This document shows positions 11,461 through 23,514 of a stretch of 64,000 bases of DNA, in pieces (within the stretch, counting starts at the first letter, position 1; every line of letters begins with the position of its first letter). Location of the stretch: positions 168,263,494-168,327,493 of the forward strand of contig NC_085141.1 in NCBI RefSeq assembly GCF_024139115.2, read 5' to 3'. The notes beneath the pieces were generated by a model. The model made no database searches. It was not told where the DNA came from and saw nothing but the letters and a program-made list of their open reading frames with translations. The translations under genes and the position numbers were made by a program. This DNA comes from Armigeres subalbatus. Lineage: Eukaryota; Arthropoda; Insecta; Diptera; Culicidae.

Positions 11461-12783
11461 GAAAACGTTGAAAACACCGAAACCAGTGGAGTCATCAATT
11501 TTTGACCCGTCTGTAAAAAGCTTCTCTCCTCACTGGCGTGCCCGTATTTGCTTGCAAATAATGGAGGTATGACCTCCGCACACAGAAAGTCTGGTATTCC
11601 ATGAACCTCCTGCTTCATGGACAGATCAAAAGTAACAGAGGAACTGTAAGAGTCTAAGAAGTTAGCACGATTGGTATCTATTGAAGAATGGCTTACCTCC
11701 AGCGTTATGTACCAGTGGTAAATACTCATGAATCGAGATTGAGGGTTTTGTTCGAGCAGCTTCTCGAAGTTGTCAATGACCAATGGATTGAGAACCTCAC
11801 AGCGGATGAGGAACCGGAGCGATAATTCCGCGAAACGATCTGTTAGTGGCAGTACTCCCGCAAGTACTTCCAAGCTCATCGTATGTGTCGAATTCATACA
11901 TCCTAACGCGATACGGAGACAGCGGTACTGAATCCTTTGAAGCTTCAGCATGTGTGTTTTAGCCGCGGACTGGAAGCAGAAACTACCGTATTCGAGGACC
12001 GACAAAATGGTTGTTCTATACAACGTCATAAGATCTTCGGGATGCGCTCCCCACCATGTTCCGGTTATTGATCGCATGAAGTTGATCCGTTTCTGGCATT
12101 TTTGTGTCAGATACACAATGTGCTTCCCGAAGGTACATTTCGAGTCGAACCAGACCCCGAGGTATTTAGAAGACATGCTATGAGTGATTGTCTTACCCAT
12201 CAGTTGGAGCGGGAACTTTGCCGGCTTATGTTTTTTTGAAAAGACAACCATCTCAGTTTTCTCCGGAGAGAATTCGATACCCAGCTTCGTAGCCCAAGTG
12301 GACAAATTGTCCAGAGTATCTTGCAACGGTCCTTGCAGATCAATCGCTGTTGGCCCCGAAACGGATACAACACAATCATCTGCAAGCTGTCTTAACGAGC
12401 AATATGGAATGAGACATGCATCACTGGGTCTGACGTCAAAATTGTAAAGAAGGGGCTCAAACATGAGCCCTGGGGAGACCCATGTAGCTACTTCGTGAAG
12501 TTGCCGAGTCACCATGAGAAAAACTCATACGCTTCTCTGACAACAAATTGTACAAATAGTTGTTCAAAATTGGTGAAAGTCCACACTCATGGAGTTTGTC
12601 AGATAAGATATCGACGCAAACTGAATCAAAAGCCCCCTTAATGTCCAAAAACACTGAGCCCATTTGCTCTTTTTTAGCGAAAGTAAGCTGAATTTCTGAA
12701 GAAAGCAACGCAAGACAGTCGTTCGTTCCCTTGCCTTTGCGAAAAACCAAATTGTGTACCTGACAAGAAACTATTCGATTCAA
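11457..12783 (-). pseudogene. I-clade ORF2, reverse transcriptase domain
   Basis: The N-terminal piece (12783 to 12457) contains SVFLDIKGAFDSVCVDIL, the first catalytic aspartate block, and a damaged GLPQGS block that reads GLPRAHV. The next frame (12515 to 11457) carries QLADDCVVS, the catalytic ADD block, followed by a primer-grip-like KYLGVWFDSK. The frameshift near 12480 falls exactly at the GLPQGS motif, so the polymerase is non-functional. Confidence 0.85.
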
Positions 12784-12898
12784 CCCATTTGTCCAGCCGG
12801 AAGAGAATCATCTTCTCCAATAGCTTCCGAGACAGGACTGCATCGCGATAGGGCGATACGAATTGTAATACGACGCGGGTTTTGGATGGCTATCACCC

Positions 12899-14212
12899 TC
12901 ACGTGCCTCCAATCATCCGGAACAATGTTGCACTCCAGTAACTGGTTAAACAAGCACAATAAGCGCCTCTTCGCGACGTCTGGGAGGTTTTGAGCAAATT
13001 GAACCTGATTCTATCCATCCCTGGAGCGGAATTGTTACATGAAAGGAGAGCAAGTGAGAATTCAATCATCGAAAAGGGACGATCCATATCATCCCTGTCA
13101 GCAAAAGCATCACGTAGCTCTTGCCTCACCGGTACCGAATCCGGACAAACTTTCTTTGCGAAGTCAAGTATCCACCGCGACGAGCTTTCACGATCTTCGT
13201 TTACGGACGACGCGTTGCGCATTCTTCTCCCGACGGTCCACAGAGTTTTCATTGAAGTCTCGCGCGATAAACCTTCAACAAAAGTGCGCCAATATCCGCG
13301 CTTCTTCACTTTGACCAGTTTCTTGAACTGGACTTCGAGCGCGGTGTATCGTTTGTGAAGAACGATCGCCCCGTGTTTCCGAAATTCTTTGAACGCGGCG
13401 GATTTCTCGCGATAAAGTTGCGTACACTCGATGTCCCACCACGGACTGTGGGGTTTCCTACGAACCGAAGCTCCTGGCACCGGCCGACGTTGTGCCTGAA
13501 GAGCGCTTTCAAGAATCAACTGCGATAGAAACTTGTACTCTTCCCGCGGGGGAAGTGCTTCTATCGACTGTATGCCATCGCTGATGGCATCCGCATATTT
13601 GCCCCAATCGATGTGCTTCGTGAGGTCATATGAAAGATCGATGGAAGCAGATTGCTTATGTCCATTGGAAATCGAAACTTCGATCGGCAAATGATCACTA
13701 CCATGGGGATCTTGGACCACCTTCCAAGTGCAGTCCAACGATAATGAGCTCGAACAAATGGAAAGATCTAGACGGCTATCTCTTGCTGGAGGAGCCACTC
13801 GTGTAACTTCTCCTGTATTCAAAATTGACATATTGAAGTCGTCGCAGAGGTCGTATATCATTGATGAACGGTTGTCGTCGTACAGTTCCCCCCAGCCTGT
13901 TCCGTGGGAGTTAAAATCTCCCAGGAGCAACCGTGGCTCGGGCATAACCGAGCAGATGTGCGAGAGATCTCTTCGAGATATCGCGGTGTTTGGAGGAAGA
14001 TATATCGAGGCGATACTGAGGTCTTTTCCTCGAATAGTCACCTGACATGCGACAGCTTCCGTGCCAGACATCGGCGCAAGATTGACTCTATAGAAGGAGT
14101 GCTGTTTTTTGATCCCTAAAAGCACCCCTCCATATCGATTTGCCCGATTGCGGCGCATTATGTTGAAATCAGGAAAATGAAGGTTCACATCTGGTGTTAG
14201 CCATGTTTCACA
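12899..14212 (-). pseudogene. I-clade ORF2, endonuclease and linker (downstream part)
   Basis: Continuous coding from the interrupted ETWL motif downward shows CETWLTPDVNLHFPDF, GDFNSHGTGWG, RLDLSICSSS and SDHLPIEVS, which are the catalytic and metal-binding blocks of the exonuclease/endonuclease/phosphatase fold. The linker continues to about 12990, where APGMDRIRFNLL marks the start of the polymerase. The first about 34 codons lie on the far side of the inserted DNA element at 15561-15657. Confidence 0.85.
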
Positions 14213-14214
14213 TA

Positions 14215-15558
14215 AGGTACACCGGGGCAAGTTGAAACGGTTTTTTCAAAGTTGAACTTTGAAGTGCTGTAAAAAAATCACCCTTTGATAAATTTTAAAT
14301 CCGTTTGCGGTATTTGCTAGTTCGGGCCAAAGATTACACAAAAATAACCAACCTTACCAAACTTTTTTAATATATTTTGCATACTAAAATTATGTTTTTA
14401 GATGCTCTGTTTCAACTTGCCCCGCATATCGGGGTAAGTTGAAACACTGCGCTGTATATAGACATAAGCTAACTGTACCGTATCAAAAACAAAATATATG
14501 TACTCAGTGTGACTCAAGATGCACGAGGTTGTAAAAGTGACTATACTGCCAAGATTCTCATAAGAGTCCTATGTATATTTTTGACGATTTTGCTTAAATT
14601 AGCTTAAAATTGTCTCCTAGAACCCTGATAAAATAGTAGGCTTTGTTCTAGAAATTTGAAAGTCAAATCCCACTTGTCTCATCTTGATATTTACTCGCAT
14701 AAAAGTCACATTCCAGATTTTGTTACTCTATACTCTTTTCTTTGATTAATTCGGCTGTGGCCTCTTCATAAATTCACATTAATTAACCAGCGTATCTCTC
14801 ACAGACTCTCGATTGGATAAAGGGGGGCTGGGGAAGTCAAAGATGGAGTTAACGAAATGTTTACATGCTCTATGATTTATTTTTTGAGAGCCAGTGCTCA
14901 CAGCACGGCAAAGTAGATTAAGAATCTCAAAACTAGACCGTGCAGCTTAAACATCGCCCCTTTTCATTCTATTTTTCAGGGGGTTGCATTCACGTCGGAA
15001 TGGGCAGAAATTTATTAAATTAATTTTCAGAGTCCAAGGTCCAAATTTCTATTAATTTTTGTTTTCCGAATGCATTTACGGACCATGTTGAATTCTGGAA
15101 ATTTTAATTGCGAGGGTGATGTTTTGAATCGTTGTTTCAACTTGCCCCGCACCACGCATTTCTATTTGCCCCGATGGGTTGAAAATGCGGAGCAATATCA
15201 AACTACCAAAATACAAAAATTAAAACGTATCTTCCATCGATTTTTCATAATCATTATGTTTATTCAACATTGAATGCTTACCTACCGTGAAAATTTGATA
15301 AAAAAACACTTCCAAGCATCATTTTGGGATCTGTTTCATTGGCACGTCAAAAAGTTGATTCGAATTTTGCAAAGGGCGAAAAATAAACAATGGCAGGGAT
15401 TGCTTTTAGTAGCTGCAATCTTCCGGGAATAGCAGTCAGAAGGTGCGTTTAGGGGAGTAATTTGTTGAAAAAAATAATCAGGGCATTCGGTCATTGCTGA
15501 TCTAAATTACAGCTTCCGTTTCAACTTACCCCGCATTTCAACTTGCCCCGGTGTACCT
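14215..15558. mobile_element. TA-type (Tc1/mariner-like) non-autonomous DNA element
   Basis: Termini are inverted repeats of at least 23 bp starting AGGTACACCGGGGCAAG, and the element is flanked by TA (14213-14214 and 15559-15560). Removing it restores the endonuclease motif ALCETWL of the host LINE, which confirms the boundaries. The motif GTTTCAACTTGCCCCGC recurs inside at about 14408, 15134 and 15520 in both orientations, including a small palindrome at 14408-14446. No transposase is encoded. Confidence 0.9.
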
Positions 15559-15560
15559 TA

Positions 15561-15657
15561 AAGCAAAAGCATCGCATTGTAATTTGTTAACTAAAAATTT
15601 AAAAATATCTAATTTTGGAAGAATACTTCGACAGTTCCACTGTAGAATCGAAATCAT
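15561..15657 (-). pseudogene. I-clade ORF2 N-terminus, cut off by DNA element
   Basis: Minus-strand translation from the ATG at 15657 reads ISILQWNCRSILPKLDIF and continues to DAFAL, where the insertion begins. QWNCRS is the first conserved block of the endonuclease. It starts 20 bp after the ORF1 stop near 15677, a usual spacing for I-clade bicistronic transcripts. Confidence 0.85.
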
Positions 15658-15676
15658 GTTACCCTTATTGACTAAG

Positions 15677-17119
15677 TTAGCCATCGAAGGATACAAATGA
15701 CTCGAGGAGGGGCATTTTCGAAGCCAGCTGCTTCAGGAGAGGAGTCAGAATAGGAAGAACAGTTTTGACCATGTTCTTCACGGGGTCGGAAGCATCAAAG
15801 AAGTTGAGGATGAGCTCCACGATGCCAGAAAGAGTGAACATTGGAGCGCTCGGGGGCTCTTCTGCTCGCTCTCTATGCTCTCTTTCTGGCTGAGAAATCG
15901 CAAAAATTGGGGCATCTGGGATTTTAGATGTTCCCGGAAGCGGTGGAAACTCTTGATCATCCCGATGTGAAACCACAAAAGTTGAACGTTTTTGAGTATT
16001 TCCACCCGCTTTGAATTTGACCATGTTGGATTGGGGCTCACTTTGAGGCTGTTTTCTAGGCTTTTTCGAGGGTCGCTGGCTCTGTTTTATTCTCTTCCTC
16101 GTTGAGCCATTGAAAACAAACGGAAACCCATTTCCAACCTCGGAGTCAGAGCTACCTTGATCGTCCAAAGGAAGAGACGAGTAGATGGTGTCAGAAACGA
16201 GTGGAGGAGCGGCCTTCCTCAACATTTCGGCGTAACTTCGCCGAGAACGCTGCTGAAGAGACCGCTTCTGGTGTATTCGCTGCTGTATGTACGTTGGGCA
16301 AGCTTCAAGAGCATGTGGAGGGCTTTCGTTACAATAAACACATTTCGGTGCCGTCTTGCACGCTCCACATGCTTCTCTCCGCATGATGCACAGCGAGGTT
16401 TATTGCAGCAGTACTGAGCGGTGTGGCCCAGCTGCTTGCAATTAACACAATTCATCACCTTCGGTACATACAGCCGAACAGGTAGACGAAGTTTGCCAAT
16501 CACTACGTAGTCAGGCAGTGCGGACCCGGAAAAGTGACGCAGAAAGAGTCAGACGGGGAATAACTCCGCTTCTCTCCCTCCTGCGACACCGAATACATTT
16601 GTTTGCAATCCAGTATCGCAACAGGAGGCAAAGAAACGTTCTTGAAACGACCGAAACCTTGTTTCAAATCGTCGCATGTCATACTTCCCTCCGTCACCAC
16701 CCCGCGATCTCACACACTGCTGACGGTAAATACACCCTATATTCGAGAGTGAAAAGCTCACAGGTGGCAATCTCGTTGGCCTGTTTGCGATCACTGACCG
16801 TGACACGGAGTTTACTGGACCCAACCATGTCAATGGTCGTGACAGACGAAAATCGCTTTTCCAGATCTTTGCTAATCTGGCTGATATTCAAACGTTTGCC
16901 TTTGGGTCGAAAGAAAACAACATACGGCCCACTAGAGTCGTGAGGGTAGACCTTGGGACGGGGGCTCGTAGAGGAAATTTTAGCGTTGCTGGTGTCCATT
17001 TCGTTTTGGTTTGGAACACCCGAATGCAACGAAACATCTGACATGGAATACGAAGTACCCCCGCCAACTTCGCCTTCGCGCATTGCGGACACGAAATGCG
17101 CCGCTGCAGCGAGGCACAA
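15677..17119 (-). pseudogene. I-clade ORF1 (gag-like nucleic-acid chaperone)
   Basis: ORF1 proteins bind element RNA and form ribonucleoprotein particles. Minus-strand translation begins with a charged region (a likely start is MSDVSLHSGV near 17044), then YVVFFRPKGKRLNISQI near 16915 and a region ending near 16695. Zinc knuckles follow: CVNCKQLGHTAQYC at about 16449-16408 fits CX2CX4HX4C, with CASCGEKH and CVYCNESPPHALEAC after it. The C-terminal half is lysine/serine/proline rich and ends at SFVSFDG near 15680. At least two frameshifts (near 16695 and 16400-16500) inactivate it. Confidence 0.85.
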
Positions 17120-17732
17120 TCTCTTTTAAAACTAAACAATTATCACAAGGGCAGAAAAACACACACACACAAACAAAATAATGATTTGGGACAGATGGGA
17201 AGACGAGTAAAAAAGAAAGAAAAAAAACTATTCCAATAAGATGGTGAAGAGAGGGGAACAATGAGAGGGAGCTCAATTAAATACTTGCGTTCACACTGCT
17301 ATGTTGCCGGCTAACAGTTCTGGCAGCACACACTAGCTCGATGGACACTCGCCGGTGCGGTGGTGCGGTCGAAGCGAACCACGCTATTGTTGGTGTTCTC
17401 GCCGCACCCAACACTGCGACTGGGTGGATGGATGGTGGCAGGACGGCAGCGTCTGTGTTGGTGGAGACGCACGATGGATGATGACTGTCGGCGTGGGACG
17501 ATGATGCCTGCGCCTGCGATGGACGCCGAATAAACTGCAAAGTTTTGCGTAGTTGCAAAACCAACGAAATGGCTACTTAACTGCTACAGCTAAGCACCAC
17601 TTCCACTCAAGCTCTATGCTTCAAAACACTTTCGGAAAAAAACCACTACCTGTACTTCAGGAAAAAAACCGAATGAGAAGCAGACCGTACGCGGACTTAC
17701 AACCGTCTCGCACGGATGCTCGACGTGGAATG
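17120..17732 (-). other. 5' untranslated region of the I-clade LINE
   Basis: This stretch lies between the ORF1 start and the TSD copy at 17733-17746. It holds a (CA)n-like run at 17159-17172 and GC-rich sequence with no conserved coding. The region should contain the internal promoter of the element, but no specific element can be named. Confidence 0.55.
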
Positions 17733-17849
17733 AACCGTCGTAGACTAGTACATATAAATATACATAATTTTCATTTCTTAATGCTAATATACATAAATTG
17801 TGAAGTATTTACCATATATTTATAATAACAAATTAACTAGAGATTAAAT

Positions 17850-18925
17850 TGTACAGATAAAAAATCTTTTGTCTTATGTGTTGCGATTTCGAATTCTATT
17901 AAAATATGTTTTAAGATTCTGCCGAGACATTGTAAAGTCGATAGCTTCGCAGTGTTGATTGTAAATGTTCATTATTCGATTCAAAGGTCCAAATTTGGCA
18001 TAATTTGTTCGATGATAGTTTGTTATAAATAAGGTGCGATTACGAAGTTGCCTTGAAGGAATATAAAAGTTTAATTTTGATAAGATTTCAGGTGAATCAA
18101 CACGTTGCGAAACGATATCATTTACGAAGGAAACCATTGCTATTTCACGCCGCTCTTTCAAAGTCTGTGTGTCAATAAGCATGCAGCGTGCTTTGTATGA
18201 TGGGAGTGGAAATTATGTCCAGCCTAATTTACGAAGAGCAAATAGTAAAAATTGCTTTTGTACAGATTCTAATCTCTCTTCGTGCGTGATTGAGAAAGGA
18301 GACCATACAATACTGCAATATTCCATTATTGATCTAACATAAGCTACATAAAGTGTTTTAATTGTATATGGGTCATGAACGTTATAGCAGAAACACTTTA
18401 TGAACCCTAGCATGTTATTAGCCCTGTGAATGATTGTGTTGTAGTGGTCTACAAAAGAAAGTTTAGAGTCTAAGATTACTCCTAAGTCCCTTACTCTTTC
18501 ACATTTTTCCACATTCTGATTTCCTAATGCGATTGAAATGTTTGGTATTGTTCTTTTTCTGCTAAATGATATTAAGTTAAGAGCTTCATATCATCGGCAT
18601 AAATTAACACTTTAATGTTTTTCAGAATGAAGGAAATGTCGTTTCCGTACAAGATAAAAAGAAGAGGGCCCAAATGAGAGCCTTGAGGAACTCCCGAAGC
18701 GACTTCAATTGGTTTTGATTTGTGTCCATTAAATTTGATAATTTGTTGGCGGTCAGTTAGGTATGATTCAAGCCATTTCAGGAGTCGTGGTTCAATTCCA
18801 ATTTTGTGTAGTTTGAAAAGCAGCATCGGTATATTAATGCGATCAAATGCCTTGCTAAAGTCCGTATATAGAGCTTCTACATGGTTGCCGTTATCCATTG
18901 CATTCAATGAAAAATCTACGATCTA
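17850..18925 (-). pseudogene. CR1-like LINE, 5'-truncated reverse transcriptase
   Basis: Minus-strand translation gives YTDFSKAFDRINIPMLLFKL, SGVPQGSHLGPLLF and YADDMK (18907 down to 18572), which are reverse transcriptase blocks with an intact ADD. The downstream parts RVRDLGVILDSKLSF and SIMEYCSIVWSPF lie at 18512-18213, and the C-terminal KERREIAMVSFVNDIV at 18182-17874. Stops or frameshifts separate the three pieces. The element lacks its endonuclease and is related to the longer copy at 48121-51378. The clade is inferred from the FSKAFDRV and GVPQGSHLGP style. Confidence 0.85.
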
Positions 18926-18954
18926 CTAATCTAAAAATCTACTTATTTAATAGT

Positions 18955-19180
18955 ATTTTTATTATTCAAATCCGCGTAATGGTGTCTTCGAGACATTTTA
19001 TCAGTAAGTTGATACTCTTCTTTAGATGTATTCAGCTTACTGATCAATCCCCCTAAAAGTGAGATGAAAAATTTATTTTTTCCACTTCACAACATAAGGT
19101 TTGATTCTTCATAAAAGTTGTAGCATAAGTTCTCCTGAAAAACTTTGTGGAAGACACTAATTTCGTAATTCCGTTACTTT
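18955..19180. repeat. left copy of an inverted repeat pair
   Basis: The reverse complement of this stretch resembles 26075-26290 over about 220 bp (shared blocks include CAATCCCCCTAAAA, GAGATGAAAAATTTATTTTTT and AGTTCTCCTGAAAAACTTTG). The pair could be the ends of one old 7-kb element or two independent inverted insertions. Confidence 0.65.
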
Positions 19181-19439
19181 TGGATTTTTTTCCAACGTTT
19201 TCGTAGATCATTCCTTAAAAATATGTTTGTCATAATATCTTTTTCACTTTAATTTCTACACTTGCTTTATGTACCCGGCCTTGCTCGGAATTGCCAGTTT
19301 GGTTTGCAGTTTTCATTTACAATCGGAAAATGATAAAACCAATTGGTCAACAGGGTAATTGTGTTTACTTATTCATACTTTATCATTTGATTAAAAGAAG
19401 GCTTTTGGAAATATTGACTGATTTTGAAGAAGAGATCGT

Positions 19440-19622
19440 GGGTTTGAAAGGTCTTATTCCGGGCAAACGTCTATTTCTAAAGAAGGAAAAACATTCATCG
19501 ATGCCATATTCCGGGCAACGCATATTTTTTAAGAAGGGATCACACCCAGCATTGCCTTATTCCGGGCAAATGCCTATTTTTACAGAAGCAATCGCATCCA
19601 CCATTCAGAAGGAAACACATTA
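19440..19622. repeat. about 3 units of a 52-bp tandem repeat
   Basis: Units contain TTCCGGGCAAACGCCTATTT followed by AAAGAAGG and CATCCACCATTG-like words. The same family forms the long array at 42640-43690. Confidence 0.8.
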
Positions 19623-20540
19623 ATCATTGCTTTTCACTGGGCATACAAATAATCCGATGAACAACAATACCCAATCCCAATACACCCCCTCCCATTCCAA
19701 AAGTTTCTTCCAGCCTCTCTATTATAGTTTCCTTTGGGTAGGGATTACATGTTTGAATTGAATTGACCTATGCGATAAAAAGGTATACTAAACTGTTCGT
19801 TTAATGAATATACCCTCTCTCTCATTTAGCTATGGCACTCATACCCAGTCTGATATAGTCTTCCTTAGACAGATAATATGGGTTCCAAATTTGGTGGACG
19901 TTCAGAAGTCATGCTGAATTGATCGATAACTAAACAATACCCCCTCTCCTACACCCTCCCCCTTTTTTTTAAATTACTTAACCACATCCACTAAAATCGC
20001 TTCCTTAGGACAGACAATATTTGATACAAATTTGGCTCAAATCGATCATGAGGCTCGGGATTTACATTGAGTTGATCGATTGCTAAACAATAACTTTCCC
20101 CCCATACCCTCCCTCTTTTGTAAAGAGCATCCCGAATCTCCTATCGTCGTCTCCTTACGATAAAGAATTTGTGTTCCGAATTTGTTTGAAATCAATCAAG
20201 GGGTTCAGAATTTACACTGAGTTGATCGATAACTAAGCAATACCCCATCCCCCATACTCTCCTCCTTTTCCAAAGAGCATGCTTAACCTCCCTATCGTTC
20301 CCTCTGTAAGATAAAGGATTTGTGTTTCAAATTCGGTTGAAATCGGCCAAGGGGTTCAGAATTTACACTGAGTTGACCGATAACTAAGCAATACCCCTCC
20401 TCCCACACCCTCCCCCTTTTCCAAAGGGCATGCTTAACCCCCCCTCGTCCCCTTCCTAAGAGAAGGCAATTGTGGTCCAAATTTAGTCGAAGTCGGCCAA
20501 GGGGTTCAGATTTTAAACTGCGTCGATCGATAGTTAAGAA

Positions 20541-22302
20541 CAGTGATGGTTTCACTCGGTTCGATGAACGTTCATTTTGGAATTATTTCCGATTCAATCG
20601 GCGCAGCGCATGAGTGGCCCTCATTCATTCTCTCTGCTGATAGCAGGTGTGGCTGCAGTCGCTCTGAGTGAATCCTGCCTATGAGTAAACATACTTCAAA
20701 CCCGCGTGTGTGGTAATTGCTGTTCGGGTGAATCGTGTGATGATTGAATCAGAAGGGAAAATCGGCAGTTCATTCTCGTTTCTAGATTCGATCCAGCGTG
20801 CAGTCTCGGAGTGAGCGATTGGATCATGTTATGAAAATGTGAGTGAGCGTCGGCTCACTAACATTGCTCGGCAAAGAAAAAGGGGTAAGCACAGTAAGAA
20901 TGTTGCTTCCATCGGCTTGGAAGTATACGATGTATATGAAGTGTACATTTCTTGAATTGGATGTGAAATAAGGAGATGCATGAAAGTGGGACGTGTAAAG
21001 GATACTTATTTAGCATTCATTTGACGTCACATTGATCAAATCAAAGCATAAGCGCATGTGCTAAGCACAGTTCGAACTTATCGCCTCGCTATTTTGGGGA
21101 TTAAAATTTCGGTTTTCAGTTGTTTGATGTAACTGTAAATGCATAAACTTGCGAGTAAACACGCGGCGTGATACTTTTCAAAATCGTATGTTTTTCATCG
21201 CATATAGAATCTGATCTGATAGAATCTAATCTGATCGACTGATCGAATCGTCTTAAGATCAGCTGTGTTTGCTGTGTTTTGAATATGCTAAGAGTTGATC
21301 AATTTAACGAGTAATGTTGGAAAATTGGCAAAATGCGACGGTTTTATGAGTTCTGAAGAAAGCCATCAAGGGGTCGTACACTAATTACGTAAGCACTTAT
21401 GGGAAGTCATTTTCTTCCGCTCCATATAAATGAAAATTGATTTGTGTGTGAAAAATCTTACATGGGAGAAGGGGGGTTGAAAAACCCAGAAAAAATGCTT
21501 ACGTTAGCGGCTGCAAAAATCAAAGAACTCTATTTTTTTATTTGAGCTGAGATATAGGTAGGTTAAATTGTTTGAAATTATTCGATTTTATCAACACATT
21601 TGATATTTTCACCTTTCTAAAAACGGTTTTTGTATTGCCATGGAGCTCCACTATCCACTCATTGATTCCCCCTAACACACGCGACGCGACTGTCACCGTG
21701 AATCTATCGCTGGCTCGCTGCATCTACTGTCGGGTCGAGCGTGTTTGTGGGAACTTTAACACGTTTTTTACAAGGCTTTGATATAGGTGGTAACTATCAA
21801 CTGACTTTAGTATATTAGCAAACTAAATGTTACCAATATCTGTATAATATAATCCAAGTGATGCTCTATGATGTTTAGAACTACTAATCCATAACTGGAT
21901 TTGCCCCTAAAGTACATGCAGCACCACGTAGGTACTGCAAAACGATGCGATGCACCTAACATTTTGCTGTCAGTATAACCTATTTATATGGGGATATAAC
22001 AAGCCTGATTGCAATCAAATGAGTGAAATCGGACTCACTCACTGAAAATTATCGAGCAGCGATTGAACTTGGTCAAATTTTTGGGCTGCTTCGATCAGCA
22101 GAGAGTGAATCGAAAGCGGGCTGAATCCGCTATCAACCGAGTATAAAAAGAAATGAACACGCTTGAAATCGGGTCCTCTCAAATTCATCAAAATGAGAGC
22201 GCGTGTGTTTATTCGTATTCGACAGTTTAGAAGACGAGTGTGTGTCAAGTGGTGAGAGAATAAAAGCTTTTTGCCGATTCTCTCGGGAATCGACCATCAC
22301 TG
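20541..22302. mobile_element. hAT-type non-autonomous element, 8-bp TSD
   Basis: Ends are CAGTGATGGT and its inverse, flanked by an exact 8-bp duplication GTTAAGAA (20533-20540 and 22303-22310). Eight-base TSDs and CAGTG termini are hAT hallmarks. At 1762 bp with no transposase motif it depends on an autonomous partner. Both subterminal regions are rich in short GAGTGAATC-type words, which could be transposase sites. It sits inside one unit of the 150-bp array and removing it rejoins that unit. Confidence 0.9.
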
Positions 22303-23024
22303 GTTAAGAAATACCCCTCCCCCCATACCCTCCCCCTTTTCCAAAGAGCACGCTTAACCCCCCCCCCGTTCCCCCTGTAAGATAAAGAATTTTTGTTTCA
22401 AATTTGGTTGAAATCGGCCCAGGGGTTCAGAATTTACACTGAGTTGATCGATAACTAAGCAATACCCCTCCCCCACCCCCTCCCCCTTTTCCAAAGAGCA
22501 TGCTTAGCCCCCCCTCGTCCCCTTCTTAAGATAAGGTAATTGTGTTCCGAATTTGGTCGAAATCGGCCAAGGGGGTCATAATTTAAACTGTGTTGAACGA
22601 TAACTAAGCAATACCCCTCCCCCCATACCCCCACCCCTCTTCCAAAGAGCATGCTCAACCCCCTATCGTCCCATCCTTAAGATAAAGAATGTGTGTTCCA
22701 AATTAGGTTGAAGTTAGCCAAGGAGTACAGAATTTACACTGACTTGATCAATAACTAAGCAATAGCCCCCCCCCCCCATACCCTCCCCCTTTTCTAAGGA
22801 GCATGCTTAAACTCCTATCGTCCCCTTTTTAAGATAAGGAATTTGTATTCCAAATTTGGTCGAATTCGGCCAAGGGGTTCATAATTTAAACTGCGTAGAT
22901 CGATAATTAAGCAATACTCCTCCCCCACACCCTCCTCCTTTTACAAAATGCATGCTCGACCCCACTATCGTCCCCTCCTTAAGATGAAGAATTTGTGTTC
23001 CAAATTTGATTGAAATCGGCCAAG

Positions 23025-23450
23025 AGTTCAGTGCGTGATCTCTCTTGTTCCGGACAGCAGAACGATCGCGCGGTCGCCCGAATTATTGTGTTCTGCATTG
23101 CGCGGTCGGTAATAAAATTAATCAGTTCAGTGCGTGTTCTATCATGTTCCGGACAGCAGAACGATCGTGCGGTCGCCCGAATTATTGTGTTCTGCACTGC
23201 GCGGCCGGTAATAAAATTAATCAGTTCAGTGCGTGTTCTATCATGTTCCGGACAGCAGAACGATCGTGCGGTCGCCCGAATTATTGTGTTCTGCACTGCG
23301 CGGCCGGTAATAAAATTAATCAGTTCAGTGCGTGTTCTCTCTTGTTCCGGACAGCAGAACGATCGCGCGGTCGCCCGAATTATTCTGTTCTGCATTGCGC
23401 GGCCGGTAATAAAATTAATCAGTTTAGTGCGTGATCTCTCTTGTTTTAAA
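23025..23450 (+). repeat. 99-bp minisatellite, about 4.3 units
   Basis: Units start TTCAGTGCGTG at about 23026, 23123, 23222, 23321 and 23420. The unit is the reverse-complement counterpart of the 2012-3137 array, sharing GCGCGGCCGGTAATAAA, AGTTCAGTGCGTGTT and AGAACGATCGCGCG. Both strands have open frames for the same arithmetic reason as the first array. Confidence 0.95.
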
Positions 23451-23457
23451 GCGGGCT

Positions 23458-23514
23458 TGGTAGTCATAAGGCTACTGCTTCTGCCTCATACGCAGGAGGT
23501 CGTGGGTTCAATCC
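23458..23514 (+). promoter_or_regulatory. internal RNA polymerase III promoter (A and B boxes)
   Basis: TGGTAGTCATAAGG and GGGTTCAATCCC are spaced as in tRNA genes and match A and B box consensus well. The boxes drive SINE transcription by TFIIIC binding. The copy at 36777-37395 has the same boxes with one A-box change. Confidence 0.75.

Larger units (their letters stand above)
10287..17732 (-). mobile_element. I-clade non-LTR retrotransposon, structurally full length
   Basis: A 14-bp direct repeat, AACCGTCGTAGACT, at 10273-10286 and 17733-17746 delimits the element. On the minus strand the order is 5' untranslated region (17732 to about 17120), ORF1 with CCHC zinc knuckles, ORF2 with endonuclease, reverse transcriptase and RNase H, a 3' region, and a poly-A-like tail (T run at 10287-10299 on the plus strand). 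After subtracting the DNA element inserted at 14215-15558 the length is about 6.1 kb. Endonuclease plus RNase H plus a CCHC ORF1 is the I-clade plan (MosquI and I-like elements of mosquitoes). Both ORFs carry frameshifts, so it is inactive. Confidence 0.9.

Noticed and set aside
21364..21502. Nested MITE inside the hAT (ACGTAAGCA and TGCTTACGT)
   Set aside because: Only a 9-bp inverted match with no TSD; could be chance.
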